The notes under the pieces: generated by a model
Database searches by the model: none
Seen by the model: the letters and a program-made list of their open reading frames with translations, nothing else
Told to the model about the DNA's origin: nothing
Assembly (NCBI GenBank): GCA_050953365.1
Contig: JBMNMN010000011.1
Span: forward strand, 1-64,000
Direction of reading: 5' to 3'
From: UBA1426 sp050953365
GTDB lineage: Bacteria; Bacillota; Clostridia; Peptostreptococcales; Anaerovoracaceae
DNA length: 64,000 nt
Made by a program: the position numbers and the translations under genes
Part shown: in pieces, positions 42,639-49,354 of the stretch
How positions within the stretch are numbered: the first letter of the stretch is position 1
How the letters are laid out: each line of letters starts with the position of its first letter

Positions 42639-43199
42639 TTAATTGGTATTGGTAATGATTCGAATGATTTCTTCCGGAGTGGCATTTGAGGGAATTCGGA
42701 AATTTCCGGCCTGCAGCTTGGTATCTGCGCCCGCGGCCTCTACTGCATTATAGAAAGTTTGCCTGTCCGGAATGAGTCCCGCGTTTATAAGAAGCTGCGC
42801 GATGTCACTGCCGGTGGATCCGTATTCTATGTTGATGGACACATAGTCTGCGGAAGGCTTGTTCGTCGGCGGGTCGCTCACTCCCGTATCCGTATTGCCA
42901 CTATCTGTGTCGCCGGGGTCCTCGGGAGGGATTTGGGGTGGGTCTTCCTGATCTCCGGAAGTATCCTCCGATTGCCCTTCCTCCGAACTTTGCTCATCTT
43001 CATTCGCATTCTCGGGAGGTACATAAGGCAGTTGAGAAACGACCTCTCCTTCTCCGGCTTCTGTTTCAGCTACGAGAGTGGAAGGGTACGCCATAATCAC
43101 CTCTATGCGAGATAAGATCACAAAGGTGGCAGCTAATACAATGAGCAGCGCAATTAAGAGGTCATTTTTATCATATATAAAATCTTTTATTTTGTTCAT
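42639..43199 (-). CDS. Membrane-anchored protein with an MltG-like substrate-recognition domain
   Basis: A 186-aa protein with a membrane segment (about 14-37), a long acidic Pro/Ser/Asp linker (about 55-115) and a C-terminal domain SINIEYGSTGSDIAQLLINA, then QAGNFRIPSNATPEEIIRI. This last part resembles the LysM-like domain of the lytic transglycosylase MltG/YceG, but the catalytic domain is missing. It may bind peptidoglycan without cutting it. AAGTGA-type ribosome-binding site. Confidence 0.6.
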   Translation of the reverse strand: MNKIKDFIYDKNDLLIALLIVLAATFVILSRIEVIMAYPSTLVAETEAGEGEVVSQLPYVPPENANEDEQSSEEGQSEDTSGDQEDPPQIPPEDPGDTDSGNTDTGVSDPPTNKPSADYVSINIEYGSTGSDIAQLLINAGLIPDRQTFYNAVEAAGADTKLQAGNFRIPSNATPEEIIRIITNTN

Positions 43200-43328
43200 C
43201 TTGTCACTTCCTCTGAAGCCTTCGCAATTTCACAAGGTTTTTTCCAATATGTCCTCTCTTACGACTGAATATATCATAAACCGTCAGGATTCTCAAATTA
43301 CATTTTGGTTACTTTATATGGATAGCTT

Positions 43329-43357
43329 TTGCCAATATAAAACAGATGGTGTATAAT
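43329..43357 (+). promoter_or_regulatory. Promoter of the pseudouridine synthase gene
   Basis: TTGCCA (43329-43334), a 17-base spacer and TATAAT (43352-43357). The first base after seven more positions is the A of ATG 43364, so the mRNA may be leaderless. Confidence 0.7.
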
Positions 43358-43363
43358 GTCTCA

Positions 43364-44350
43364 ATGGTAAGAATGAAAATAACAGCAAATGAAGAAAACC
43401 AGCGCCTGGACCGTTTCCTGAAAAAGTATTACCGGAATGCACCCTTGAGTTATATTTACAAGCTGCTGCGTACCGGTGTAAAGGTCAACGGCAAGCGAGT
43501 GTCCCCAAATACGAGATTGGTCTTAGGGGATGAGCTCACCATCGACATTTCCAAGGAAGAAGAAAGCGCCTACCTGACAAGAGAAAAGCCTCGTACTGCA
43601 AAGAGGCAGTTTCGGATAATCTACGAGGACGAAAATCTTCTTATAGTGGAAAAGCCGTTTGGATTGCTCGTGCACGGCACTGCAGAAGAGGGAAAGGAGA
43701 CCCTTTCTAACCAGGTTATGGGCTATCTTATTGATTCGGGCGCATACAGTCCGAACCAAGAGAGGACCTTTGTCCCTTCGCCGGTGAACCGACTGGACCG
43801 AAACACTACGGGACTTGTCATTTTCGGGAAGAATGCGGAAGCCCTTCGAGGACTCTCGCAAATGATGCGGGAAAAAGGGTTTATTCGCAAATATTATCTC
43901 ACCGTTGTCCATGGGGAGATGAAAGATCCGATTCTTCTTCGGGACAGGATGGAAAAGGACCGTGGAGCAAACAAGGTTCGAATCCTGAATGACGGTTCGG
44001 AGGCGGGGAAACTCATGGAAACCCGTGCGAAGCCTTTGAAAAGGGCAAGCGGTTTGACTTTGGTGGAAGTGGAGCTGGTTACGGGAAGAACGCATCAGAT
44101 CCGCGCCCATCTGGCCAAGGCGGGCTATCCGGTTATAGGAGATCGGAAATACGGCGATGGGCAAAAGGATGCGAAGCTGTTGCGGAGGTTTCCGCTGAAG
44201 TCACAGTTTCTGCATGCCTATCGGCTGGTCTTTGAAAACTGCCTTCCGCCTTTGGAATACATGAGGGGCAAGGAGTTTCAATGTGATCTGCCGGCGGGGA
44301 TGAAGGACATTTCGGAGGAGTTATTTTATGGCGTCAAAAAAAGAAGATAA
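43364..44350 (+). CDS. RluD-family 23S rRNA pseudouridine synthase
   Basis: Converts uridine to pseudouridine in rRNA. An S4 RNA-binding domain (about 10-70, RLDRFLKKYYRNAPLSYIYK) precedes the catalytic domain with the active-site segment PVNRLDRNTTGLVIFGKN (catalytic Asp) and GRTHQIRAHLAKAGYPVIGDRKYG. The upstream -10 box overlaps ATG 43346, so ATG 43364 (328 aa) or 43373 is the likely start. No Shine-Dalgarno sequence precedes it. The 3' end overlaps the first signal peptidase gene. Confidence 0.9.
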   Translation: MVRMKITANEENQRLDRFLKKYYRNAPLSYIYKLLRTGVKVNGKRVSPNTRLVLGDELTIDISKEEESAYLTREKPRTAKRQFRIIYEDENLLIVEKPFGLLVHGTAEEGKETLSNQVMGYLIDSGAYSPNQERTFVPSPVNRLDRNTTGLVIFGKNAEALRGLSQMMREKGFIRKYYLTVVHGEMKDPILLRDRMEKDRGANKVRILNDGSEAGKLMETRAKPLKRASGLTLVEVELVTGRTHQIRAHLAKAGYPVIGDRKYGDGQKDAKLLRRFPLKSQFLHAYRLVFENCLPPLEYMRGKEFQCDLPAGMKDISEELFYGVKKRR

Positions 44351-44861
44351 CAGGCCGATTCGTGAAAAATACAGAGTCTACTTTGCAGCGGGAATCACAG
44401 CATGGATCATATTCATGTTTATACATCCGGTAGCCATGGCCGGAGACGCTATGAGCCCTACCCTGGAAGACGGGCAAATCGTCATTGTTTCAAAGGAAAG
44501 TTTTAATAGAACGCCGCCCGAAGTCTTTTCCGTTGTCAATTTCAAAAGGGACTTCACGGATATAGGCGGGGAGGATTCCAATAAAATCCGGCGGGTTGTA
44601 GGTATTCCCGGCGATACAATTGAGATTCGCAACGGAGCGCTGTACCGCAACGGAGAAAAAGTAGAGGAACCCTATGCGGTGGGCAATATGACAGAAGACT
44701 ACCCGAAGACGACTTTGGCAGAGGGAGAGATATTTGTACTTGGAGATAATCGGGAAGAAAGCATCGATAGCCGTCACGTTGGGCCATTGCAAATGTCCAA
44801 GTTAAGAGGCATCTGCAGCAGAGTGGTTTGGCCCCTCAGTGAATGGGGTAGTATAAAATAG
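44328..44861 (+). CDS. Signal peptidase I, first of three
   Basis: Membrane serine protease that removes signal peptides. One N-terminal membrane segment (about 18-37), catalytic Ser in GDAMSPTL (usually S-M-x-P), catalytic Lys in NKIRRVVGIPGD, and the conserved LGDNREESIDSRHVG. It has 177 aa. GGAGG precedes the ATG. The gene is one of three adjacent paralogues. Confidence 0.92.
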   Translation: MASKKEDNRPIREKYRVYFAAGITAWIIFMFIHPVAMAGDAMSPTLEDGQIVIVSKESFNRTPPEVFSVVNFKRDFTDIGGEDSNKIRRVVGIPGDTIEIRNGALYRNGEKVEEPYAVGNMTEDYPKTTLAEGEIFVLGDNREESIDSRHVGPLQMSKLRGICSRVVWPLSEWGSIK

Positions 44862-44889
44862 TCAAGAATAGGAGCGAACAGAAAAAGAG

Positions 44890-45402
44890 ATGAAGCTTTG
44901 GATAAGAGATATCGCAATTGCTCTAATTATCGGGTTGTTGCTTACACAGCTAATAAAGCCCACCATCGTCAGAGAGCATTCCATGGAAGCCACCCTGCAA
45001 GAATACGATTACATAATCCTCAACAGGCAGGCATACCTGTTTAGTGAACCGAAGAGTGGAGATATTATTGTATTTCACACGGATCTGGTTCAATCTAACG
45101 GGAAGGAAAAGCTGCTGATTAAGAGGATTATCGGCGTACCCGGTGATCGGATTTCCATATCGGACGGAAAAGTGTACCGAAACGGAGAACCCATGGACGA
45201 ACCTTACACTTTGGAAGGTTACACAGCTTCCGAAATGGAAGAGATCATCGTACCGGAGGACAGCCTTTTTGTAATGGGAGACAATCGTCAGAACAGCATC
45301 GACAGCAGGGACAGTTCGGTAGGCTTTGTCAGCTTCGACAGCATTTTAGGAAAAGCGATAATCCGGCTTTATCCCTTTGACAAAATTGGGCTGATCCGCT
45401 AA
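44890..45402 (+). CDS. Signal peptidase I, second of three
   Basis: 170-aa paralogue with a single N-terminal membrane segment, catalytic Ser in EHSMEATL, Lys in LLIKRIIGVPGD and MGDNRQNSIDSRD. Ends with the codons for IGLIR; the stretch AAATTGGGCTGATCCGCTAA is followed by a near-copy (45401-45420), a small local duplication just after the gene. Confidence 0.93.
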   Translation: MKLWIRDIAIALIIGLLLTQLIKPTIVREHSMEATLQEYDYIILNRQAYLFSEPKSGDIIVFHTDLVQSNGKEKLLIKRIIGVPGDRISISDGKVYRNGEPMDEPYTLEGYTASEMEEIIVPEDSLFVMGDNRQNSIDSRDSSVGFVSFDSILGKAIIRLYPFDKIGLIR

Positions 45403-45450
45403 ATTGGGTTGATACGCTAAAAAGATCACCCGCGGACGGAAGGAAGGAAA

Positions 45451-45975
45451 ATGAAGCGAATTATAAATGAATATGGCAAACCCATTCTATTCGCTTTGTT
45501 GATCGCCATATTAGTCACCAGCATGATACGTCCCACTTTGGTCCGGGAGTATTCCATGTACCCGACCATCGTTCCTTACAGTTATATCATCGTAAATAAG
45601 CTTTCTTATATTTTCGGCACACCTACCCACAATGAAATCATTGTGTTCAACACGGATATCGATACGGAACATGGGGAAGGCAGAAGGCTGATTAAGCGGG
45701 TCATCGGAGTTGCCGGAGACACTATCGAGATTAAGAACGGAACGGTTTATCGAAACGGGCAAGCATTGAAAGAGGACTACGTTTACGGCGGGATAACGCC
45801 CGGAGAGATGGGTCCTGTGGTGGTTTCCAAGGATCATGTTTTCGTAATGGGCGACAACCGGCCCGTGAGCCTTGACAGCAGGGATGCTGCGGTGGGTGAA
45901 GTTGCGCTGGAAGATATCTTTGGTCGGGCGGACTTCAGGCTGTTTCCCTTTAATCAGATTGGAGTCATAAAATGA
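45451..45975 (+). CDS. Signal peptidase I, third of three
   Basis: 174-aa paralogue. Catalytic Ser in EYSMYPTI, Lys in RLIKRVIGVAGDTI, and MGDNRPVSLDSRD. GGAAGGAA precedes the ATG. Its stop overlaps the smpB start (ATGA). Three tandem copies may differ in substrate preference or in sporulation timing. Confidence 0.93.
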   Translation: MKRIINEYGKPILFALLIAILVTSMIRPTLVREYSMYPTIVPYSYIIVNKLSYIFGTPTHNEIIVFNTDIDTEHGEGRRLIKRVIGVAGDTIEIKNGTVYRNGQALKEDYVYGGITPGEMGPVVVSKDHVFVMGDNRPVSLDSRDAAVGEVALEDIFGRADFRLFPFNQIGVIK

Positions 45976-46433
45976 GACAGAGGAAAATCATTGCAAATAA
46001 CAAAAAAGCCAGACATGATTATTTTATAGATGAAGTGTATGAGGCCGGAATCGTATTAACCGGTACGGAGATCAAATCCATTCGTCAGGGAAAGATCAAC
46101 CTGAAGGAGAGCTTTGCTAAAGTTCAGAATGGAGAGGTTTTCGTTTATCAGATGCATATCAGCCCTTATGAGCAGGGGAATCGTTACAATGTGGATCCGG
46201 TTCGCCCCAGAAAATTGCTTTTGCACAAGCAGGAAATCCGAAAGCTCATCGGATATACGACACAAAAGGGGCTGACGCTGGTACCCCTGACGGTTTACAT
46301 AGACGAAAGGGGCAGGGCTAAATTGGAGTTGGCTGTGGCCAGAGGCAAAAAGCTTTATGATAAGCGTGAGGATATTGCGAAGCGCGATTCGGAACGCAGA
46401 ATGCAGCAGGAGATGAAAAAGACTCGTCAATAA
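45972..46433 (+). CDS. smpB: SsrA-binding protein SmpB
   Basis: Partner of tmRNA in ribosome rescue. NKKARHDYFIDEVYEAGIVLTG, TEIKSIRQGKINLKESFAK, then HISPYEQGN and the basic C-terminal tail GKKLYDKREDIAKRDSERR fit SmpB. 153 aa. It overlaps the third signal peptidase and lies just upstream of the tmRNA gene, a common order. Confidence 0.97.
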   Translation: MRQRKIIANNKKARHDYFIDEVYEAGIVLTGTEIKSIRQGKINLKESFAKVQNGEVFVYQMHISPYEQGNRYNVDPVRPRKLLLHKQEIRKLIGYTTQKGLTLVPLTVYIDERGRAKLELAVARGKKLYDKREDIAKRDSERRMQQEMKKTRQ

Positions 46434-46554
46434 TACTTTTGGGATCAATCCCCCAAAATTATGTTTTGAGATTAAACACAAAAAAGTTATTGCAAAAACC
46501 TTATCGTGAAAGGCAGCAAGGTCAAACAGCACAAAAAATTGACAATATTTTATT

Positions 46555-46583
46555 GTTACAAAAATCAATTTTTTTGGTATAAT
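46555..46583 (+). promoter_or_regulatory. tmRNA promoter
   Basis: GTTACA (46555-46560), a 17-base spacer and TATAAT (46578-46583), preceded by TGG (extended -10). A better TTGACA at 46539-46544 is too far upstream to pair with this -10. Confidence 0.65.
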
Positions 46584-46612
46584 GATAGTGCGAAATGAAT
46601 TCGCCAAATTAT

Positions 46613-46970
46613 GGGGGTGAAATTGGTTTCGACGGGGGCGCTGAACCAAGATAAGCGAGCCGTAGTTTGCCAAGTCTACGTTAAAAGTGGCACGTTAAAT
46701 ATAAACGCAAAAAATAGAACAAACTTCGCACTGGCTGCTTAAGCCGCCGCGCGTCAGCTCCGATTTACCTGTAGGTCGGCAGATCTGGCGTCAAATATAC
46801 AGGAAAACTCTATGTGAGCTCCTAGTAGCATAGGGGAACAATAGGATAGCCGAAACCGAAGCCTGCTGATGGGCGGCGGATGAGGCGAAACAACAATTCA
46901 TCAGCTGCGCTCGGAGAAATTCTTGAGGATGTGCTTTCGGACGTGAGTTCGACTCTCACCACCTTCACCA
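46613..46970 (+). ncRNA. ssrA: Transfer-messenger RNA (tmRNA)
   Basis: Rescues stalled ribosomes and tags their products. The 5' end GGGGGTGAAATTGGTTTCGA and the 3' end GTTCGACTCTCACC with CACCTTCACCA are typical; GGGGGTG (46613-46619) pairs with CACCTTC (46960-46966) to form the acceptor stem with terminal ACCA. The tag frame starts at GCA 46707 and reads AKNRTNFALAA before TAA at 46740-46742. The mature RNA is about 358 bases. smpB is upstream. Confidence 0.97.
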
Positions 46971-47021
46971 ACCTTATCAGCTGGTGGGGTTAATGTGGTC
47001 CAACACGCCCCACCTTCACCA

Positions 47022-47070
47022 GACATAAAAAACAGGGTACGGTTAAATATCGTACCCCGTTTTTTATGTC
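47022..47070 (+). terminator. Long hairpin, probable tmRNA terminator
   Basis: GACATAAAAAAC with GGGTACG on one side pairs with CGTACCC and GTTTTTTATGTC on the other; 19 pairs and one mismatch, loop of about 9 bases. A diverged relative lies at 47565-47604 (ATGAG-G-TATGGT with ACCATA-T-CTCAT). Each copy is followed by TTTGTAC and a GATGAAG-GAGTCGAACT-like sequence. Confidence 0.65.
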
Positions 47071-47105
47071 TTTGTACCGATGAAGCGAGTCGAACTGCGT
47101 TGCAT

Positions 47106-47132
47106 AATACCCGGTTTAACCGGGTATTTTTC
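47106..47132 (+). terminator. Palindromic terminator
   Basis: AATACCCGG-TTTAA-CCGGGTATT (the central TTTAA forms the loop) followed by TTTT. It is the clearest Rho-independent terminator after tmRNA. Confidence 0.75.
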
Positions 47133-47675
47133 ATATGCTCCGTCGCTCTCCTCTTCCCCACAAAGCTTTGCATTGCGGGGACCCCGGATAAAGTAGATGC
47201 TCTGCAGTTTTTTCTTTGAACAGATAAAGAGAGTCGAACTCACGTCCGGAGGGGGTATCGGGGGAGGGACCCTTCACCGATCAGAGCCAACCAGTATCAA
47301 ATAATCAGCCTTCTATGCTCAAATTTTACCGCATAATAAAAGGCACCAATAGGATTGTAGAAAATTTTGTCATTGACAAATTGAATCGCCCATTGCTCCG
47401 GTGTTCCCAAAGACAGGCAGGTAAAAGTGGACTATAACTATTTAGACCCTCAGCCCGAACCCCCCATGCCCAAGTGATACCCGAAACTACATGCGCGTAA
47501 AACTTGTTAATCCAGTTATCATTGAAAGCATTACAGTTTAACTCCCCACCCCTCCACCAGATATAAAATGAGGTATGGTTAAACACCATATCTCATTTTT
47601 ATGTCTTTGTACAGATGAAGAGATTGGACTCTCACTATATTCACTACGTAAACCGGGGTTTTCTTGGCAATGTGA

Positions 47676-47737
47676 GCAAAAAACGGACTTATGTGTGGAT
47701 CGGAAGGAATAAATCCACACACAACTCCATTTTTTGC
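47676..47737. repeat. Large palindrome, copy 1
   Basis: A 25-base left arm (47676-47700, from GCAAAAAACGGACTTATGTG to GGAT) and right arm (47713-47737) pair with three mismatches around a 12-base loop. It is the same family as the perfect palindrome at 49070-49131. Confidence 0.75.
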
Positions 47738-47771
47738 ACAAAAATGGCCGATTAACCCATTTTTCTCATAG

Positions 47772-47854
47772 AAATCCACACATAAGTCCATTTTTTGCAC
47801 AAGAGAGAGCGCGTGTAAGTACTCGCCCGATAGATATAAATCCCAGCATCAGAA
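47772..47854. repeat. 83-base direct repeat, left copy
   Basis: Runs from AAATCCACACATAAGTCC to CATCAGAA. It matches 49105-49187 with three differences (80 of 83). It consists of the right arm of the palindrome plus a constant segment with AGAGAGAGCGCGTGTAAGTA. The two copies flank the nuclease gene. Confidence 0.85.
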
Positions 47855-47928
47855 TACCAGATCCATAGAAAAAGGGGCGTTACAAGTGCTACGCATAAGT
47901 ATTTCGCCCAAGTAGGCGCTATAAATCT

Positions 47929-48002
47929 CAACAACAGAATTACCGAAAAACCTAACATCAGAATTACCGAAAAACCTCAACATCAAAATTACCGAAAAAT
48001 CT
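47929..48002. repeat. Three tandem 24-25-base repeats
   Basis: Units like AACATCAGAATTACCGAAAA-ACCTC follow one another at 47929-47952, 47953-47977 and 47978-48002 with few differences. They are contiguous without spacers, so it is not a CRISPR array. They lie about 70 bases upstream of the nuclease promoter and look iteron- or operator-like. Confidence 0.7.
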
Positions 48003-48074
48003 CAGCAGATAACCCACAAATCTAGGTGACAGAATACCATGGCGGCATCTATTGTTAAATATTGTAAAATATGC

Positions 48075-48103
48075 TTGTATATAGAAACGTTTTGTTGTAA
48101 AAT
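48075..48103 (+). promoter_or_regulatory. Promoter of the Vsr-like nuclease gene
   Basis: TTGTAT (48075-48080), a 17-base spacer and TAAAAT (48098-48103). Expected start of transcription is at or next to the A of ATG 48110, and no ribosome-binding site precedes the gene, so the message appears leaderless. Confidence 0.65.
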
Positions 48104-48109
48104 TATTGT

Positions 48110-48967
48110 ATGAAAAAATTTTTGAGTCATTTATCGGCAGCGATCTATTGGAATGTTCCATATATTGAGGCGGTTCTCGGCTCGGAAATTGCGGAAGCAA
48201 AAACGGTAGATTTTACTGTCACAGAAATTAGTGAAAGATTTCAGGTAAAAGGATGCACCGTTCACTTATGCCAAACTCCCTTGCCACGGGGCGCAGTAGT
48301 TATAAGAAATGGGGAAGCGGTTGCATCGCCGGAATTGATGTTCCTTCAACTTGCACCTAAGTTAAGCATTCATAAGCTTATCTTACTTGGACTGCAACTC
48401 TGTTCACATCCACCGGGCAGACCATCCCAGGCAATTACAACTAAGAAAAAGCTAACCACTTTCGTTTCGAAAGCATCTTGGCATCGCGGGCAGTTAAAAG
48501 CTTTGCGCGCGTTAAAGTATATAGAGGATGGATCTGGATCTATAATGGAATCAGTTGCTTATATGATTCTGACATTACCAAATGCTTTGGGAGGTTACGG
48601 AATCGGAGGTGCCACTTTCAATTATGAGATTAAACTGAATGAGCAGGCTAGTAAACGTCTCGGACAAGAGCGTTGTTTTTTAGATCTGTATTATAAGTCG
48701 GCAAGGCTTGCCGTGGAATATGACAGCTTCACTTTTCATAACACCCCATCAGAACGCGGTCGGGATGCAATTCGTTCGGTAATTCTTAATAGACATGGGA
48801 TTGAAGTAATGCATCTAAATACTATTCAATTATATGATAAGAAAGCGTGCACAGATTTTGCTTCTCAGCTTGCATTTCGGCTTGGGAAACGAATACAAAT
48901 TCGCACCTGGAAATTTGATGAAATGAACACACTTCTTCGGACACTTTTGCCTTCCTATGAAGAGTGA
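48110..48967 (+). CDS. Vsr/DUF559-like endonuclease-fold protein
   Basis: A 285-aa protein of a poorly known family. The N-terminal half has an AbiEi-like segment with VASPELMFLQLAPKL, common in DUF559 proteins. The C-terminal half looks like the DUF559/very-short-patch-repair nuclease fold: Glu in GSIMESVAYMIL, Asp in CFLDLYYKS, then RLAVEYDSFTFHNTPSERGRD (parts: LAVEYDSFTFH) and RHGIEVMHLNTIQLYD. The D and E-Y-D positions fit a PD-(D/E)xK-type active site. No methylase or antitoxin gene is adjacent. AT-richer than its surroundings and placed in a repeat-rich island, it was probably acquired by transfer. Confidence 0.7.
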   Translation: MKKFLSHLSAAIYWNVPYIEAVLGSEIAEAKTVDFTVTEISERFQVKGCTVHLCQTPLPRGAVVIRNGEAVASPELMFLQLAPKLSIHKLILLGLQLCSHPPGRPSQAITTKKKLTTFVSKASWHRGQLKALRALKYIEDGSGSIMESVAYMILTLPNALGGYGIGGATFNYEIKLNEQASKRLGQERCFLDLYYKSARLAVEYDSFTFHNTPSERGRDAIRSVILNRHGIEVMHLNTIQLYDKKACTDFASQLAFRLGKRIQIRTWKFDEMNTLLRTLLPSYEE

Positions 48968-49069
48968 ACAGATCATGTTGTGTTATATCATTACCACGTC
49001 AAAGCAGACTCTCAAAGCTGACTTGATAAGATCAAATACTTAGATTAGCAGGATACCCTCGGAATGTGA

Positions 49070-49131
49070 GCAAAAAATGGACTTATGTGTGGCCGATATT
49101 GGGGAAATCCACACATAAGTCCATTTTTTGC
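49070..49131. repeat. Large perfect palindrome, copy 2
   Basis: Two 23-base arms, 49070-49092 and 49109-49131, are perfect inverted repeats (left arm begins GCAAAAAATGGACTTATG) around a 16-base loop. The right arm is also the start of the 83-base direct repeat. Confidence 0.85.
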
Positions 49132-49187
49132 ACAAGAGAGAGCGCGTGTAAGTACTCGTCCGATAGATATAAATCCTAGAATCAGAA
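49105..49187. repeat. 83-base direct repeat, right copy
   Basis: 80 of 83 bases match 47772-47854. With the left copy it brackets the nuclease gene in a segment of about 1.4 kb. Confidence 0.85.
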
Positions 49188-49354
49188 GTAGACAATTGAT
49201 AACTTCCGATAAAGCTTCTCCAGGCCGAGGAAAAAAGCAAATATGCACTCTTGCCTTGCTGCGGTTTTTCCCATATTATATGTATTATTAGTCCATTTTT
49301 TATCATTTGATGTTTGGTGTTCTATAATTCCCGCTGCGGGAGGATTAGGAAGTA

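Larger units (their letters stand above)
46971..48109. other. Repeat-rich accessory DNA after tmRNA without a convincing gene
   Basis: 1.1 kb holding partial copies of the tmRNA 3' end, several long hairpins, and palindromic and tandem repeats described separately. ORFs here are short, overlap hairpins or show no recognisable protein. A second copy of CCACCTTCACCA (tmRNA 46959-46970) occurs at 47010-47021, and GAGAGTCGAACTCACGTCC (47230-47248) is the reverse complement of tmRNA bases ending near 46955. The layout suggests remnants of elements that integrated at the tmRNA 3' end. Confidence 0.55.
48968..49354. other. Intergenic DNA with repeats and the GGDEF-gene promoter
   Basis: No gene. 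It contains the perfect palindrome and the second 83-base repeat, and near its right end a possible -10 TATAAT (49323-49328) with weak -35 TTATCA (49300-49305). A hairpin CCCGC-T-GCGGG (49330-49340) overlaps the leader of the next gene. Confidence 0.5.

Noticed and set aside
46539..46544. TTGACA as the -35 box of tmRNA
   Set aside because: It is more than 30 bases from the TATAAT box; the extended -10 with GTTACA at 17 bases is a better fit.
47326..47589. Minus-strand ORF of 87 aa in the tmRNA island
   Set aside because: It crosses one of the long hairpins, has no ribosome-binding site and no recognisable protein features.
47676..47860. Short ORFs across the palindromes (peptides with KKWTYVWI or NGLMCGFP)
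   Set aside because: They are translations of the repeated palindrome in several frames and appear on both strands, so they reflect repeat DNA rather than genes.
47929..48002. CRISPR array
   Set aside because: The three repeats are contiguous with no spacers, and no cas genes are present.
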